Assembly (NCBI GenBank): GCA_029204225.1
Contig: CM055109.1
Span: 39,357,886-39,421,885, forward strand
Source: Diphasiastrum complanatum
Taxonomy: Eukaryota > Streptophyta > Lycopodiopsida > Lycopodiales > Lycopodiaceae
Length of the DNA stretch: 64,000 nucleotides
Reading direction: 5' to 3'
In this document: positions 12,828 to 27,621 of the stretch, piece by piece
Layout: each line of letters begins with the position of its first letter
Position numbering within the stretch: the first letter of the stretch is position 1
Notes under the pieces: model-generated
Seen by the model: the letters and a program-made list of their open reading frames with translations, nothing else
Told to the model about the DNA's origin: nothing
Databases searched by the model: none
Program-made: the position numbers and the translations under genes

Positions 12828-13006
12828 GTATACAATCTGCTAACATGAGTTTTTTTTAGCAGTAACGTTAATTTTTGTGAGTATTCCTGTTCAAAACAAG
12901 CCTGCAACAAATGTATCAAGTTCAAGTTCTTTGTTGTCTTTTATGCTTTTGCTAGCATTGGTGCCATATATTGTATTTGGATAATCTTGATTCCATTGCA
13001 TTTTAT

Positions 13007-13095
13007 TGACATGGATGCCAACTGGACTACTTGATCGATGCGCTGATGGGTTTGAGGATGATGAGCCAGATGACGATGACGACAACGAAAGCTGA
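13007..13095 (+). pseudogene. possible acidic C-terminal exon of the same NAP fragment
   Basis: A plus frame ends GFEDDEPDDDDDNES and stop (TGA 13093-13095). NAP/SET proteins end in just such an acidic tail, and this lies about 200 bp downstream of the NAP core exon on the same strand. The acceptor is not clear and the NAP exon that should lie between is missing, so the link is tentative. Confidence 0.3.
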
Positions 13096-14160
13096 GCTGC
13101 TGAGTTTGCTGTGAACGATAAGTAGATATCTTGTTTGGTCACCTAATTCCAAATATTTATGACCTTCATCAGCTTAGATCCAAAGTTGTATCTGCTATCT
13201 TTGGCAGGAAGCAGACACGAAAGAAATGAATCTACGTCATGTAAACTATATTTTAACAGTTCTATTTTCACATTTTGCTAAGATTACTGTAGCTTAGGTT
13301 AATGTTAGGAATATTGGCAGGAATATAGCATACCGAGGGAGAATTCTATGCAATAATTAGGCACAAGACAACTGTTATCAAGTTGGGTTCCACAAATTAC
13401 CAATTCCTGACAACCTTTTGCATGTTTTTATAATAACATGCTTTGAGATGGCAGATAGTTGATTGCAGATGAGCTGTGTGAAAATCAGCTCTATTTATCT
13501 TGCATTGGTCTAACTTCTATTGGTGCCTCCAGATTTAGCAGATGTGCACATATAGATGTGTTTATTCTTACACAATATATTTACAGGTGTAGTCATGGTA
13601 GTCATGTAGTTATCTGTGAATTGCTGAAAGCTGTTTTGGCTCGTGAAAGATTTTGTAAGTAATTTCAGATTTTGGTCTGGGTCAAATTATAATTTAAATA
13701 CCTTTCATTTGTTTGAAATATTGCATTTTTTTTTCAATTTTGATTTGTTATGGGCTTCTGAAATGAAGTGTTAAGTTTTATTGGCGAGAGAGGTTACAAG
13801 AGAAATAGCCTGCCTGCTATATTTTTGGCATGGTGTTTTGATTTTGTAGTATAGGCATGAAGACCCAATTACGTGCTAGCTCTTGGAAATTAAAGTTGGG
13901 TCCAAGTTGCCACTGATGTTCTTCCTTTTATTTGCTTCAATTTTAGGCATCCTAAAGCTTCAATGTGTTCAACTGAGGCAATATCAAGGTCGTCTTTTGT
14001 ATCATGATCTGCATATGTTGACTCCAGAGCCTTGTTGGCATAGTCTGCATGTATTTTCAATCCAGGGCCTTGTTTGCTCCTTAGAAGCCCGTTCTGACGT
14101 TATGACCAGATCCAGTCGGAACGTAATGTACGTCCCGGAATGTACTGGGTCGGAATGTTG
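13096..14160. other. no gene seen
   Basis: AT-rich DNA with no supported ORF. Given the neighbouring NAP exon this may be former intron or 3' flanking DNA, but nothing shows it. Confidence 0.3.
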
Positions 14161-14168
14161 TATAAATA
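14161..14168 (+). promoter_or_regulatory. TATA box in a promoter-like context
   Basis: TATAAATA lies after a less AT-rich stretch containing repeated GGAACGTAATGTACG/GGAATGT words (14118-14158) and before a C/T-rich leader (CCTCCTGGCCGCGATCTTCC). It looks like an LTR or gene promoter, but no coding region or LTR partner is linked to it. Confidence 0.35.
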
Positions 14169-17100
14169 AAGGTACTTAATTACCTCCTGGCCGCGATCTT
14201 CCTTCCTTTTCCAAAAAGTATTTCCTTCTTTTTGATAATACATTGAGGGACACATCTTGATAATGCAGTGATCGAGAGCTAAAGAGTTGGGATCTCTAAG
14301 ATATATGCAAAAACTCGTTCAACTCTTGGCAAGGAAGTCATCGCTAACAGATAGAAGTTCTTGATCTAAGCAGTCAGTCAAATTGTTGGTGCACAGAATT
14401 GTGAATATATTGCATTGAACTATTCATCTGCTATAACCTGATCATTAGGGCAAATAAAAAACAAATAAAGAGCCAGAGGAGAGGAAGGCAAGACCTGCAG
14501 GCATAATGGATTCTCATAATACTTGCACAGATCAGTAAGTTTACATAAACTTCTACAACATTAGTTAGGAACTCTTTTGGATAATACCTAGCTCCTTTGA
14601 AATGCCACTCCTTTACTTGTTGGAAGCTTGAGAGACTCAGTCAAAATCGGTTGAATGTCATGTACCATTACCAACTGTTGTTAGCCGTTCTTAGAAATAG
14701 GAGTGTGTGAATAATTGTTGCACATAAGTTTGGCAAACACGTTTTAAAAGTAGAACTCTCTAAATAATTTCTGGTAGCAGAAAGGACCACTTTCTATGTT
14801 TATATTCCTTACAAAATATTATATTAATTCAGACGCCTTTGTAGCCCTGAAATTTCTTCACTGCAAGGCACACGCACGAATATGATACATTCATTATTTA
14901 TTATTATGGGTAATGCTTTTTTTTTTTTTCCAGTTATATCATTGGCGTAATACATTGAACATTTTGTAATGCTTTTTAGCAAAGACCTAATTTTCAATTT
15001 TACATATCATAACCCAAGATGCAATGCTAAAAGTGCTTATTAATTATTGGTTTTGTAGAATTGTGCTGAATTGGGATCTTGACACGGCAAATCTGAAATA
15101 CATGAAATACTTGTGTTGAGGAATATAGGACATCAACGAATAGAGAGAGTTGAATCCCAACTTTCAAATCTAAGAACTATCAGTTGGGTGCGTGAAATTT
15201 TCTAGAGTATAATCTAAGCAATTTTTTGCTTGTGCTCCCTCCATGTTCACTTTCGTGAACGACCATTTTATATAACATTTTGTATGTACCTTCTGCAATC
15301 TCGACCATTTCTCCAGCTTCCTAAATGCTGCCACTGGTTGAAGCCTTTTGATCTTTTTGACATTGTGCAGATTTATGGGTATGGTCGTTTTTCCTATTTT
15401 CTTTAGCCCATCTGGAAGTGTGTTCATCGTAGATAAAACTAAGTAAACTCTTCTAAGTTCCATGCTGACATGCCTAGTCTGTATGGGACGTATGCAGTAT
15501 ACTGCTGTTACACCTTGAGAAACTTTTGATTGGTGATATAATGCAGGTCCTGAAATTTGAAAGCAGAGCCTAAGCCCACTAGTGCTGTATGGGTTATAAT
15601 GTTTTTCTGCATCACTTGCTGTATTGTATAGTATGTTATATTATCATGATTCCTTGGGACAGTTTTAAAAACTGTATATATGTTAGTCTTGAGAAGCAAC
15701 TTTGTCATTCCAATGTAGCCTGGATTGTGATTGAAACGTGACTATAAATATTGTTCTTCCAATCTTTGAAATAAAGAGGAAAACTACTGGATATGTTTAT
15801 GTTTTCATATATAGAGCTGTGGATAAACTATACAAGCCTTTGAAAGAAGTCATTTTGTTAAATTCGAGAGCACTTCAAAGCTTATTTTCTTCTCAATGAC
15901 ATCTCTTGTGATGATGAGTATAATTAGAGGCTCTGAAATTTAGGCCTGGACTAGACTACACTACTTGCCAAAATCTGAAGCACTAGAAATGCCAGAGAAT
16001 TTGCAGGAATCCAAGCGCTAAAATGACTGCCGAGATCATACTGGATGCAGTGAGACTACTAGAGAAAACGGAAAGCTTGATTGGATGAATAACAAGGAAC
16101 AAGCTGATATACTCTCTCTCTCTCTTGTGGAGGGACTTATCCATTTGTTAAGACTTATTCAGACAGACAGTCTCTTTCATTGATATGCTACTAGGCATAC
16201 ACTTGGCTATAAATCTTCATGAATATTGATGTATCACATTCTTGTTGAGATGTTTATTGTGGTCATGAAGGTGCATGCCCAAATCCCAGCTGCTGGGTAG
16301 TGACATTTTGAAGCCTTGTGCTCCAAACCTTCATAAGGGACCAAAGGCTTCATAGGAAGCCATAGATTAAGGGCTTTATACATAAAGTTAGACACTAATG
16401 CATATTATAGACCCCTCATGGATGTTATTTTACGGATTTTGTTTATATAGATAAATGGCAAATAAATAGTATAACTCATGTCATTGAGTGGTGGGAAAAT
16501 TCATGAGCGCATGTGAGTGCACAAAGTTTAGAATTTTGAAAGTTATCCAAATCATCTCAAAATTCAAACAAACTTTACATATGATTAACGAAAGCTCAAG
16601 GTACCCTCATTTGGATATAAATAAGCTCTCTAAGCAAGTAATTTCTTTGAACATGCTACTAATGACGGTCTACTGTAAGTCACGTTGAGTTGAGCAAAAG
16701 AAAAATAAACTAATGGAATATCTTGGTTGTGGAGAATTAATGACAATTGTGTATTATGAAGATTAGGACAAGTCAATAATAATGTGCTTAATACTAGTCA
16801 TGAACCATCTTCTACAATCCTAGTATTGAGTGAATTATCTTCCATATAATTTGAATCACACATAATGGATAAATGCCAGGATAATAATCGTGTGTTTCAT
16901 CTGTTCATAGTATCAATGGAAATTGTCATAAAAAACCACACGTGTTTGTCTTGTTTAGATAAATCCTAAATTCTTTTTTCCACATATGCTATGTGTTTAA
17001 GATGTCCAATTGAAGGACCTACATATAGGGTGAATCTTTCAATTGGGTCATTGTGGCATCTCATGTCTATGATACCATGTGACTTTTGCATGAAACTACA

Positions 17101-17744
17101 ATTTGAAATATGTAATCTATAGCATGTGTAAATCATCTAATAGATATTGATCGAACTTCTGTAGAATTTAATCCATGCAAACAATTGTTGCATATGGGAT
17201 TGAACTCCATGACATTTAGATGCACATTTTGTTGTACAAAAAATAGATAGATGAGCATATTGGCCTTTGTATGCAATGGCAAAAGATAATTTATATGCAT
17301 TGTGTGATATATATAACCAAGTTTAACACTATCCAACCACGTAGTTTCTAGGATAATGTTCCTTGATGGTTTATTTGTTATGTATGTGTGATATACACAT
17401 TAAGGTCAAATATCTTGAAAATCATTAGATCAAAGTGGTTAGTGGAGAATATATTTGTCAAAATCTCTATTTAACACCAATATAAGCTCACACCACTAGT
17501 GTAAATCTACCTGCAAAATGTCATGTCCCACATCATGATAGCATATGTATCCAAAAAGCAGGTTGATTAGAAAATATATCTATTGCATCTAGAGTTTGTT
17601 ACAATGGTGCTAGGAATTTGTCTACAGAGTCCTTACATATTCACAAAATTTTATTATTCTTACATGTTGATGGATATCAACCTAGAAGAATATTAATGGT
17701 CGCCAACATCTCTTAAGAAACACATGATAATCTACTTGAGAGTA
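14169..17744. other. long stretch without a recognised gene
   Basis: About 3.6 kb of AT-rich sequence. ORFs are short and motif-free (an LRR-like impression at 15170-15463 was rejected). A short CT run occurs near 16112-16125. No LTR, PBS or inverted repeat could be read. Confidence 0.4.
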
Positions 17745-17967
17745 CCAAAAGGTTGACAAGTGAAAAATACACGGAAGGTTTATAAGTTGTCTCCAAGATA
17801 TTGTGGACCTTACAAGATAATCAAGAACATCACTTGGCATCACACCCTTAGACCTAGAGTTCAAGATGTCCTTCATGTTAGTACATTGAAAGAGAAGTCG
17901 CATGAAAGGGACAACTTAGTTATAGAAAATGAGAGAGTATAGTTGGAAGAAATTTCTACTAGTATCC
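17745..17967 (+). pseudogene. pol: gypsy integrase C-terminus, 5' half of an interrupted chromovirus
   Basis: The plus frame contains YKLSPRYCGPYKIIKNI and PRVQDVLHVSTLKEK. These are the conserved end of gypsy integrase (KLSPR-GP-I--I... VHP-FHVS-LK), just before a chromodomain. The frame runs to the insertion point of the copia element at 17968, and the chromodomain-like continuation is found beyond it at 24675. Upstream integrase is not recognisable. Confidence 0.75.
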
Positions 17968-19262
<1,295 letters not shown>

Positions 19263-19272
19263 CTCTCTCTTA
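19263..19272 (-). other. polypurine tract of copia B copy 1
   Basis: On the minus strand a run of alternating A and G (AAGAGAGAG) directly precedes the 3' LTR start TGTTGG. It overlaps the stop codon of the RNase H frame, the usual arrangement in copia elements. Confidence 0.75.
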
Positions 19273-19906
19273 ATCTGAATCCTTGAATGCCTTGACCTTC
19301 AAACTTAGTTCTACAGATGATTTTCTGTGTGATTCCAAACTTAATGCTTTAGTAAAAACATCTGCTGTCATATCTTGTGTTTTACAGTACTGCAATCTGA
19401 CCTCTTCATTGAGAACTTTGCTTCTAATGAAATGATACTTCAATTCAATGTGCTTACTCCTGGAATGAAATCAAGGGTTGGCTGATAAAGCGATGGCACT
19501 TTGATTATCACAAAATAATGTCGTTGGAGCATATTGATTCAGACCAATATTTGAGAGCAAATTCTTCAACCAAATTGCTTCCTTTGTAGCTTGAGAGGCT
19601 GGGATATACTCTGATTCAGTGGAAGATAGAGCTATTGAAAATTGCTTGTGACTGTTCCAGGAAACTGGACCATTGTTGAGGAAGAATTTAAATCCGGAAG
19701 TAGATTTACGAGTGTCTACAGCTCCTGCCCAACTTGCATCTGTGTAACCACTGGGTAGATTGAGTTTGTAGTTGCCGACTGCTCCATAATAACTGTAAAA
19801 GTCCATAGTAGCTCGAAGATACTTCATGACTCTAATAAGAGCCTTCCAATGTGTTATACCAGGGTTAGTCATAAACTGACTGAGAGAGCTGATTACAAAA
19901 GCTATG
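19270..19906 (-). pseudogene. pol: copia RNase H region, family B copy 1
   Basis: The frame contains SGYTDASWAGAVDTRKSTSG, VSWNSHKQFSIALSSTESEY and LFCDNQSAIALSANP, the copia RNase H signature blocks (D-DWAGD, SSTEAEY, CDN-SAI). The terminal stretch (HIELKYHF, then ALS-EAHRRF) can be followed to the stop at 19270 in other frames, showing further shifts. RNase H removes the RNA strand during reverse transcription. Confidence 0.85.
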
Positions 19907-21048
19907 TTAGATCGTGGTATACATAAGAGATCCTATAATAGAATGATAAGAATACTCACATATCCGCTGCTTCTCATGAATTCTTTGGGGATACTGGTCC
20001 TTTGACAATTTGAGATCTGGTTTCATTGGTGAGAGAGCTAACTTGCAATTCATCAGATTATATCTGACTAACATGTTGTAGATGTACCTCTGTTGTGTAA
20101 TGTAGACCAACTTCAGCTTTCTGTCTCTGTGGATTTGAATACCAATGCCAAAATGAGCCTCGCCCAGATTGGTAATGTCGAATTTGGAAGATAGCATTGT
20201 CTTGGCCTCTTTTATTAGATCAAAACTGTTGCTAAAAAGCAATGTATCATCCATGTATAAAGTGATAATGATAAAAGACTGTTGCATTGCTTTGAAGTAA
20301 ACATTTGAATCTGAAGAGCTAGGTGTGTAGCCGTGATCAATAAGGAAAGTATTGATCCTTTGAAACCATGCTCGAGTAGATTGCTTCAAGCCATAAAGTG
20401 CCTTATGAGTTTACGCACATGATTGTGTTTACCCTCGATAATATAACCTTCATGTTGCACCATGTAAATGTCTTCTTCGATAACTCCATTGAGATATGCT
20501 GTATGTACATCCATTTGATGTATTTCCAAATATGCTACAGCGGCAAATGATAGCAAAAGTCGAATAGAAGAATGCTTGACTACTGGACTGAAGGTCTCAG
20601 TGTAATTGATGTTGAATACTTGAGAAAATCCTATGGCTACAAGTCATGCCTTTCTCCTGTTGATGCTTCCATCTGCGTTGTACTTGACTTTGAAAATCCA
20701 TTTGCAATCAACTACGTTTCTGCTGGCATGTAATTCGACAATTGTCCATGTCTGGTTCTTGATATTAGATGAATACTCTTTATCCATAGCTTCTTTCCAG
20801 AGATCTGAATCAGGCTGACTGAGTGCCTCTTGGACAAACATCAGTTCCTGAACAAGATAAGCTATAGACTCGTCGATATACCGGTTAGGTGGTCTGCTTG
20901 TCCTTGATGATCTTCTAGGTAGTATAGGAAGTTGATCATTTTCATCGTACTGTAGTTGCTGATCTGCAACATCATCATCTTCTAATCTATCGTTGATTTG
21001 TTGTTTGTCAAAAGTAGAAGAGCTTGGATCTTCAATAAGAATAGTCAA
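19907..21048 (-). pseudogene. pol: copia reverse transcriptase, family B copy 1
   Basis: Two main frames. The first (to 20644) holds the RT entry region ending NVVDCKWIFKVKYNADGS. The next carries QMDVHTAYLNG (first catalytic Asp present), a shift near 20400, then LKQSTRAWFQRINTF and LYMDDTLLF. The catalytic box is YMDD, where copy 3 has YVDD. Then SSKFDITNLGEAHF and IIGSLMYT follow as usual in copia RT. Confidence 0.88.
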
Positions 21049-21960
21049 CTAGGGAACTAGAAAGTTCAAAGTGTTAGGGGAATCTGATAAGCCAGCTACA
21101 TGGGGACTGCCCTTTCCTTTGGGGTCTTGAAACTGATCTTCAATGAAGATGACATCCCGGCTAGTGAAAATCTTTGACTCGATGGAATCGAAAACTTGTA
21201 GGCTTGATCTGAAGTAGTGTAGCTGATGAAAACACATTTGATACTCTGAAAGTCGAGCTTCTTTTTGAGAGCATGAGGAATCTGCACAAAAGCAGTACAT
21301 CCAAAAACTCGTAAATTTGATACAAAAGCTTTGGTACCTGTCCAAACTTCGAGTGGTGTTTTGTCTGAGATGCCTTTAGTAGGACATCTGTTCTGAATAT
21401 AGGTTGTTGTTAAAACAAATTCAGCCCAGAAGCACTTCGGAAGTGTCGCATGTGATAACATGCACTTTGCCGATTCAACTAAGGTTCTGTTCTTTCTCTC
21501 AGCAAGACTATTTGACTGAGGCGAATAAGAGTTAATGTATTGTTACTCAATGCCGTTGTTAAGGTAGTAGTCCTTGAATTTGTTGGAGATGTATTTTTTC
21601 CCATTATCTGACCTCAGTGCTTTGATTCGTTTGCCAGTTTGATTCTCAGCACGCTCTTTGAATTGTCTAAATTTGATGAAAGCCTCTGACTTTTGTTTAA
21701 TGAAATAAATAGCGGTTCTTCTGGAGAATTCGTCAATAAAGGTAATGAAGTATTTTGCATCTAGCAATGAAGGAGTTTGGATAGGTCCACAAATATCTGT
21801 ATGAACAACATCTAACAGATCGTTTGCAGCATGCTTATGGTTTGATCTAAAAGAAATCCTAGTCTGCTTTCCAAAGATGCAGCTATGACAGATAGGGAGA
21901 TCGACCTTACCAGAAGGATAATCGAGATCAAGTACCATGGATTGTCTGGACATGTTCAAA
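21049..21960 (-). pseudogene. pol: copia integrase, family B copy 1
   Basis: From upstream: CHSCIFGKQ (zinc-binding CC pair), DVVHTDICGPIQT with the first catalytic Asp, FITFIDEFSRRTAIYFIKQK, IKALRSDNGKKYIS with the second Asp, a purine-rich shift, then KNRT-VESAKCMLSHATLPK and FWAEFVLTTTYIQNRCPTKG. The end (LRVFGCTAFVQIPHALKKKL) is the GKGY-type C-terminal module. Several in-frame breaks. Confidence 0.87.
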
Positions 21961-22157
21961 ACATATGCATAATTCTAGTGTCCTAAGCGATGATGCCATA
22001 GTAATGCTTTATTGACTAGAACATAGGTTTTCAAGGCTTGACAATCTATATAACTAACCTTGCCTCTTGCCGAGTGCAAGAATCTTATTACTCCTATCAA
22101 CAATTTTGCATTGATCAGATTCGAATTCTACCCTATGACCTAAATCTGTAATTCTAC

Positions 22158-22568
22158 TCACGGATAACAATTTGTAGAGAGTTTAGAAACATATAAAACC
22201 TTTGATAGTAATTTGAATTGATCATGCTGGAACCACAATCTTATAGTACCACCTTCAATAGTGTGAGTACTATTGTCACCAAGATGAACAAATTTCTTCG
22301 TGCTGTAAGACGTGTAGGAGTTGAAGATCTCACGTTGATTGGTCATATGTTGTGTAGCTCCAGAATCCAGAAACCATGAATCATCCAGAAATATGCTTTG
22401 ATCTTTGACCATGAATGCGCCTTCGTCCACTTTGACCTGGGGAGATGATGAGACTATGTTTGCTTGTTGATCAGGTGGCCTGACTGCATTCTTCTCTTGG
22501 AGAATTCGGCAATCCTTGATCTCATGGTTATTGCGCTTGCAATACTTGCAAAACATCTTCTTCTTCAA
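22158..22568 (-). pseudogene. gag-pol: copia zinc knuckle and aspartic protease, family B copy 1
   Basis: A CX2CX4HX4C zinc knuckle (CKYCKRNNHEIKDC, residues 7-20) is followed by the protease active site in WFLDSGATQHMTNQ (DSGA). It then continues through HLGDNSTHTIEG and KLLSKVLYVSKL. The frame breaks before the integrase zinc module. Confidence 0.87.
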
Positions 22569-23261
22569 CTGTGGATCTGATGATTATGCTTGACTTTGAG
22601 TTTGTTTCTGATTCATTGTAGCCTTCTTGGAGCTTTTCTACTTCTGTCGCTTAGAGCCTTTGTTGACATATAGAGCCTAAAAGGAGGAAGTAGACAGAGT
22701 GACTTCTTTGATTATCTTCTTGTAGCAACATAGTGATAACTCTAATAAGATCTAAATTTGAGTGTGTCAATATGATCATCACCCAGTTCTCGTATGTAGA
22801 GGGCAAGCTTGAAAGCAATGTCATAATTGCGTCTTGATCATCTATGACTGATCCAACAATGGCCAGATTTTGCAAGAGATTCTTAAACTGGTTAATGTGA
22901 CTCTAAAGTGAACACCAACAGACATTTTGAAAGTGAAGAGTTTCATTTGTAGATGTAACTTAGTAGTTACGTCCCTCACTTCATATAGTGACTTCAAGAT
23001 GTCCCAAACGTCTCTTGACGTTTTAGCTTCAACTATGTGTCCAATCTGTGTATTTGATATATCAAGGATGATAAGCGCGAAAGCTTTACCGTCCTTCAAT
23101 TTCCACTTTGAGTTGTCATCTTCAGATTTTACTTTTGTACCTGTAACAACATCCCATAATTCGTTGGCAATTAACAAGGTTTGCATCTTAAATTTCCACA
23201 AATGATAATTGGATCCATTTAGCTTGTCTGCAATGAGACCGACTTTACTTTGAGAATCCAT
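22569..23261 (-). pseudogene. gag: copia gag, family B copy 1
   Basis: Starts MDSQSKVGLIADKLNGSNYH with the typical NG-NY--W motif (LWKFKMQTLL), then KSEDDNSKWKLKDGKAFALI and SRDVWDILKSLYEV. A shift near 22880 moves the frame to NLLQNLAIVGSVIDDQDAIM and LLSSLPSTYENWVMI. The order and motifs are those of copia gag (UBN2-type). Confidence 0.87.
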
Positions 23262-23413
23262 CTGGAACTTAGTCTGTCAATTATATCGATGACGCTAAGA
23301 TGTAGTAACGCCAACAATAGGAAAATCAATTCTCTGATACTGAAAGGTTGAAAAGAATTGAAGAGTATGATATCAATTTGATATCACGAAAGATATCAAG
23401 TATTAGAGCTTTC

Positions 23414-23425
23414 GCTCTGATACCA
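23414..23425 (-). other. primer-binding site, initiator-Met tRNA
   Basis: TGGTATCAGAGC on the minus strand directly after the LTR end CA. This 12-mer is the standard plant copia PBS, complementary to the 3' end of initiator methionine tRNA. Confidence 0.93.
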
Positions 23426-24674
<1,249 letters not shown>

Positions 24675-24830
24675 TATCCCATATGAACAAGAGACAATTC
24701 TAAAATGAGAAATCAAAAGTTAAGGAGTAGAATATTCTTGAACAAGAGATTAGATGGAAATGTAGGTTGGAGGATTAGAGCATTGGGAGCATGTTGAATT
24801 CTATAAAGAAACATCTCTGACATTTTTTAC
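24675..24830 (+). pseudogene. pol: gypsy chromodomain end, 3' half of the interrupted chromovirus
   Basis: Directly after the copia target duplication, plus-strand frames give PYEQETIL, then, after shifts, GGLEHWEHVEFYKE. The pattern E--ILxx ... RWK ... WE-E is that of the chromodomain tail of chromovirus integrases. It continues the integrase C-terminus that stops at 17967. The sequence is short and shifted. Confidence 0.5.
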
Positions 24831-24899
24831 TCATTGGTTTTTTACTCCTATCTTTAAGCATTTAGCTTCGGCTAACTAACAAGGTCTACATTTAACCAC

Positions 24900-25559
24900 A
24901 TAAAACTCAACAAATAGCTTGAGTTTTGGCCAATAAAGCTCTCTTCTGGCCAAGTCTAGTCTTGTGTATACCTAGATGACTTGCACAGGGAACATCATGA
25001 CACTTATAAAGAATCCTCTTCTTTATCTCATCATCCGCTGGTACACAAACTTTCCCATTCCAAAATAGTAAACCACCTCAGATAGAGAACTGTTCCATTA
25101 TCTTCTTATCTTTCAAAGGAACTTGAGACCCTTGTGAATTAATCTCTATTCCATTCTCATTTTTTCCTATCTCAACCATTCTCCAGATGGGACCAAAATG
25201 AGAATGTAATTCACACATCCTTCTTAGTGAAGGATATAAATCAGTGGAAATCTAGGTGAATAAAAGTTCATTTAATTCACCAATCTGACTAAAGCACATC
25301 CACAACTTGGTTAGAGCTGCCTTTGAAATATCGGATCTCATGATCAAATTTACTAACTACTATACAAGTAATGCCTCCAGGTTTTACGTCCATGTATCAC
25401 AGCAAATAACTCCTTCTCCTGAGTTGTATACCGCAACCGAGGTCCAGTAAGTTTCTTGCTCTCAAACGCTATCGGCCCATTATTTTAGAGAAGAACCGCT
25501 CCTGTCGCCAAATCACTTGTTTTTGTTCGCACGACATAAGGTATATCTGGATTCGTGAT
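24900..25559 (-). pseudogene. pol: gypsy RNase H and integrase zinc module
   Basis: Minus frames read LATGAVLL, then PIAFESKKLTGPRLRYTTQE and KELFAVIHGRKTWRHYLY (gypsy RNase H), then SHFGPIWRMVEIGKNENGIE, GGLLFWNGKVCVPADDEIKK and CHDVPCASHLGIHKT (integrase HH-CC region). The linker text closely matches the plus-strand fragment at 52100-52390, so both belong to one gypsy family. Stops interrupt it. The end near 24900 is ill-defined. Confidence 0.8.
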
Positions 25560-26570
25560 CTATACAATAGGAGCTGAAGTAACCATCTGTATGAGTTTCT
25601 CAAAGCATTGGCTCAATTCATCATTCCACTTAATATGCGTACTAGATTGACCTCTATTTTTCTTGTTATTACCTCTGCCTTTAGTTAGATTATTTAAAGG
25701 CGCTGTTACCTTTGCATAATCTTCAATTGACTTACGAAAGAAAACTGTAAAATCGAGAAAAGATTTAATTTCTCTAACCGTCTTTGGTATCGGCCACTCA
25801 AGCACTGTTTTGACTTTACTCTTGTCTATCTTCAACCCACTACGGGTGATCTTATGACTGAGGTACAACAATTCATGCTTAGAAAGCTCACATTTAGACT
25901 CTTTAGCAAATAATTTCTCTCTTTAGAAAATTCTCAAGACAGTTGTAAGATGATGCAAATGCTCCTTAAGCATTCTACTATAGATGAGTATATCATCTAA
26001 GAATACAACTACACATTGACCCGAGTATGGATGAGAAATATTGCTCATCATCTTTTGAATGTAGCAATCCAAAAGGAAGCACTACGAATTCATAATAATT
26101 GAATCTCATCCAAAAACCAATCTTTTGCACATCACTCGGATGAATTTAAATATGACGATATCCGGTTCTAAGATCTATTTTTGTGAAGTATTTAGCTCCA
26201 CCTAATCAATCTACCAGATTATCCATATGAGGTAATGGATATTTATTCTTAATAGTTACCTTATTCAACCCCTTGTAGTCAACACACATCCGGAAGCCTC
26301 CATCTTTCCTCGCTTTCAAAAGAACATGAGCACCCCATGGTGACTTACTTGGCTGAATATGACCCATTTTCAAATAATTTTTAATTTGCTTACTAATCTC
26401 TATCTCTTCTTTATGAGAAAACTTGTATGGTTGTCTAGAAATAGGGTGACAACCTATAATTAACTCAATCTTGTGGTCTACCAACCTAGACGGTGGTCTT
26501 CCATGAGGTAATTCTTATGGAGAAACATCTTTGAATTCAAACAATATGTTATTCCTCTCAATCTGCTCCT
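25560..26570 (-). pseudogene. pol: gypsy reverse transcriptase
   Basis: From the start: [59 protein letters not shown] (RT fingers), TKIDLRTGYRH (first catalytic Asp), VVFLDDILIYSRMLKEHL near 25960-26020 (active-site FLDD), LSHKITRSGLKIDKSKVKT, then WPIPKTVREIKSFLDFTVFF. At least three frames are needed, so it is a pseudogene. It is opposite in strand to the split chromovirus next to it. Confidence 0.85.
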
Positions 26571-26930
26571 GATCTAAGTCTACAAAGTTAAGAATTTTTG
26601 ACAATTCACAACTACTTAGATGCATTCCAGAAAAATCCAAAATGGGTTTGGCAAACAAAGAATAAGCTTCATATTATGAATAAAAAATTTTCTAACGGCT
26701 TGTAGAAACCCATGTATTTTATCAAGCATTGTTTTGCACACAGAATGAGAGTAGTTTTGCAAGTGCTGCAGTCTATGCCAAGAAACACAACTAAATATGC
26801 AGAGTAGCAAAACAGAAAACTATGATTCTTGCAGGTATCAGATGAGCGGACATAAAACCTAAAGAGGTTGCATTTGATCCTAGATCAATGATCAAAAACA
26901 TGTGCAAGAAGAATCTTGAATGAATTCCAT
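26571..26930. other. no gene seen
   Basis: Junction DNA between the minus gypsy RT and the plus copia copy; no LTR or PBS visible. Confidence 0.4.
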
Positions 26931-26947
26931 CACAGACTAAGTTCCAG

Positions 26948-27621
26948 ATGGATTCTCAAAGTAAAGCCGGTCTTATCACAGACAAGCTGAATGGATCCAA
27001 TTATTATTTGTGGGAATTTAAGATGAAAACCTTGCTAATTGCTAGCAAATTATGGGATGTTGTTACAAGTACAAAAGTAAAACTTGAAGACGACAACTCA
27101 AAGTGAAAATTGAAGGACGATAAAGCTTTCGCACTTACTATTCTCAATATATCAGATACACAGATTGGACACACAGCTCTATATCTCAACAAAGTCTCGA
27201 AGCGACAGAAGCAGCAAAGCTTCAAGAAGGCTGCAATGAATCAGAAACAGACTCAAGGTCAAGAACAATCATCGAATCCACAGTCAAAGAAGAAGATGTT
27301 TTGTAGGTATTGCAAGCGCAATAACCATGAGATCAAGGATTGCCGAATTCTCCAAGCAAAGAATGCAGCCAAACAACCTGATCAACAAGCAAATACAATC
27401 TTATCATCTCCCCAGGTCGAAGTGGACGAAGTTGCATTCATGGTCAAAGATCAAAGCGCATTTTTGGATGATTCATGGTTTCTGGATTTTGGAGCAACTC
27501 AACATATGACCAATCAACGTGAGATCTTCAACTCCTACACTCTTTACAGCACGAAGAAATTTGTTTATCTTGGTGACAATAGTACTCACACTATTGAAGG
27601 TGAAGGTACTGTAAGATTGTG
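26948..27621 (+). pseudogene. gag-pol: copia gag with internal deletion, zinc knuckle and protease
   Basis: MDSQSKAGLITDKLNGSNYY opens gag, an in-frame stop occurs near 27105, and after ISDTQIGHT the sequence jumps to ALYLNKVSKRQKQQ. That omits roughly 450 bp present in copy 1. The rest reads CRYCKRNNHEIKDC (CX2CX4HX4C) and WFLDFGATQHMT. Here the protease triad DSG is changed to DFG, a Ser-to-Phe change in the active-site loop. The frame ends at EGEGTVRL. Confidence 0.87.

Noticed and set aside
15170-15463. Minus ORF with a faint leucine-rich-repeat look (LPDGLKKI, FRKLEKWSRL)
   Set aside because: No regular LRR spacing, no NB-ARC or other resistance-gene motif nearby, and the frame is short; too weak to call.
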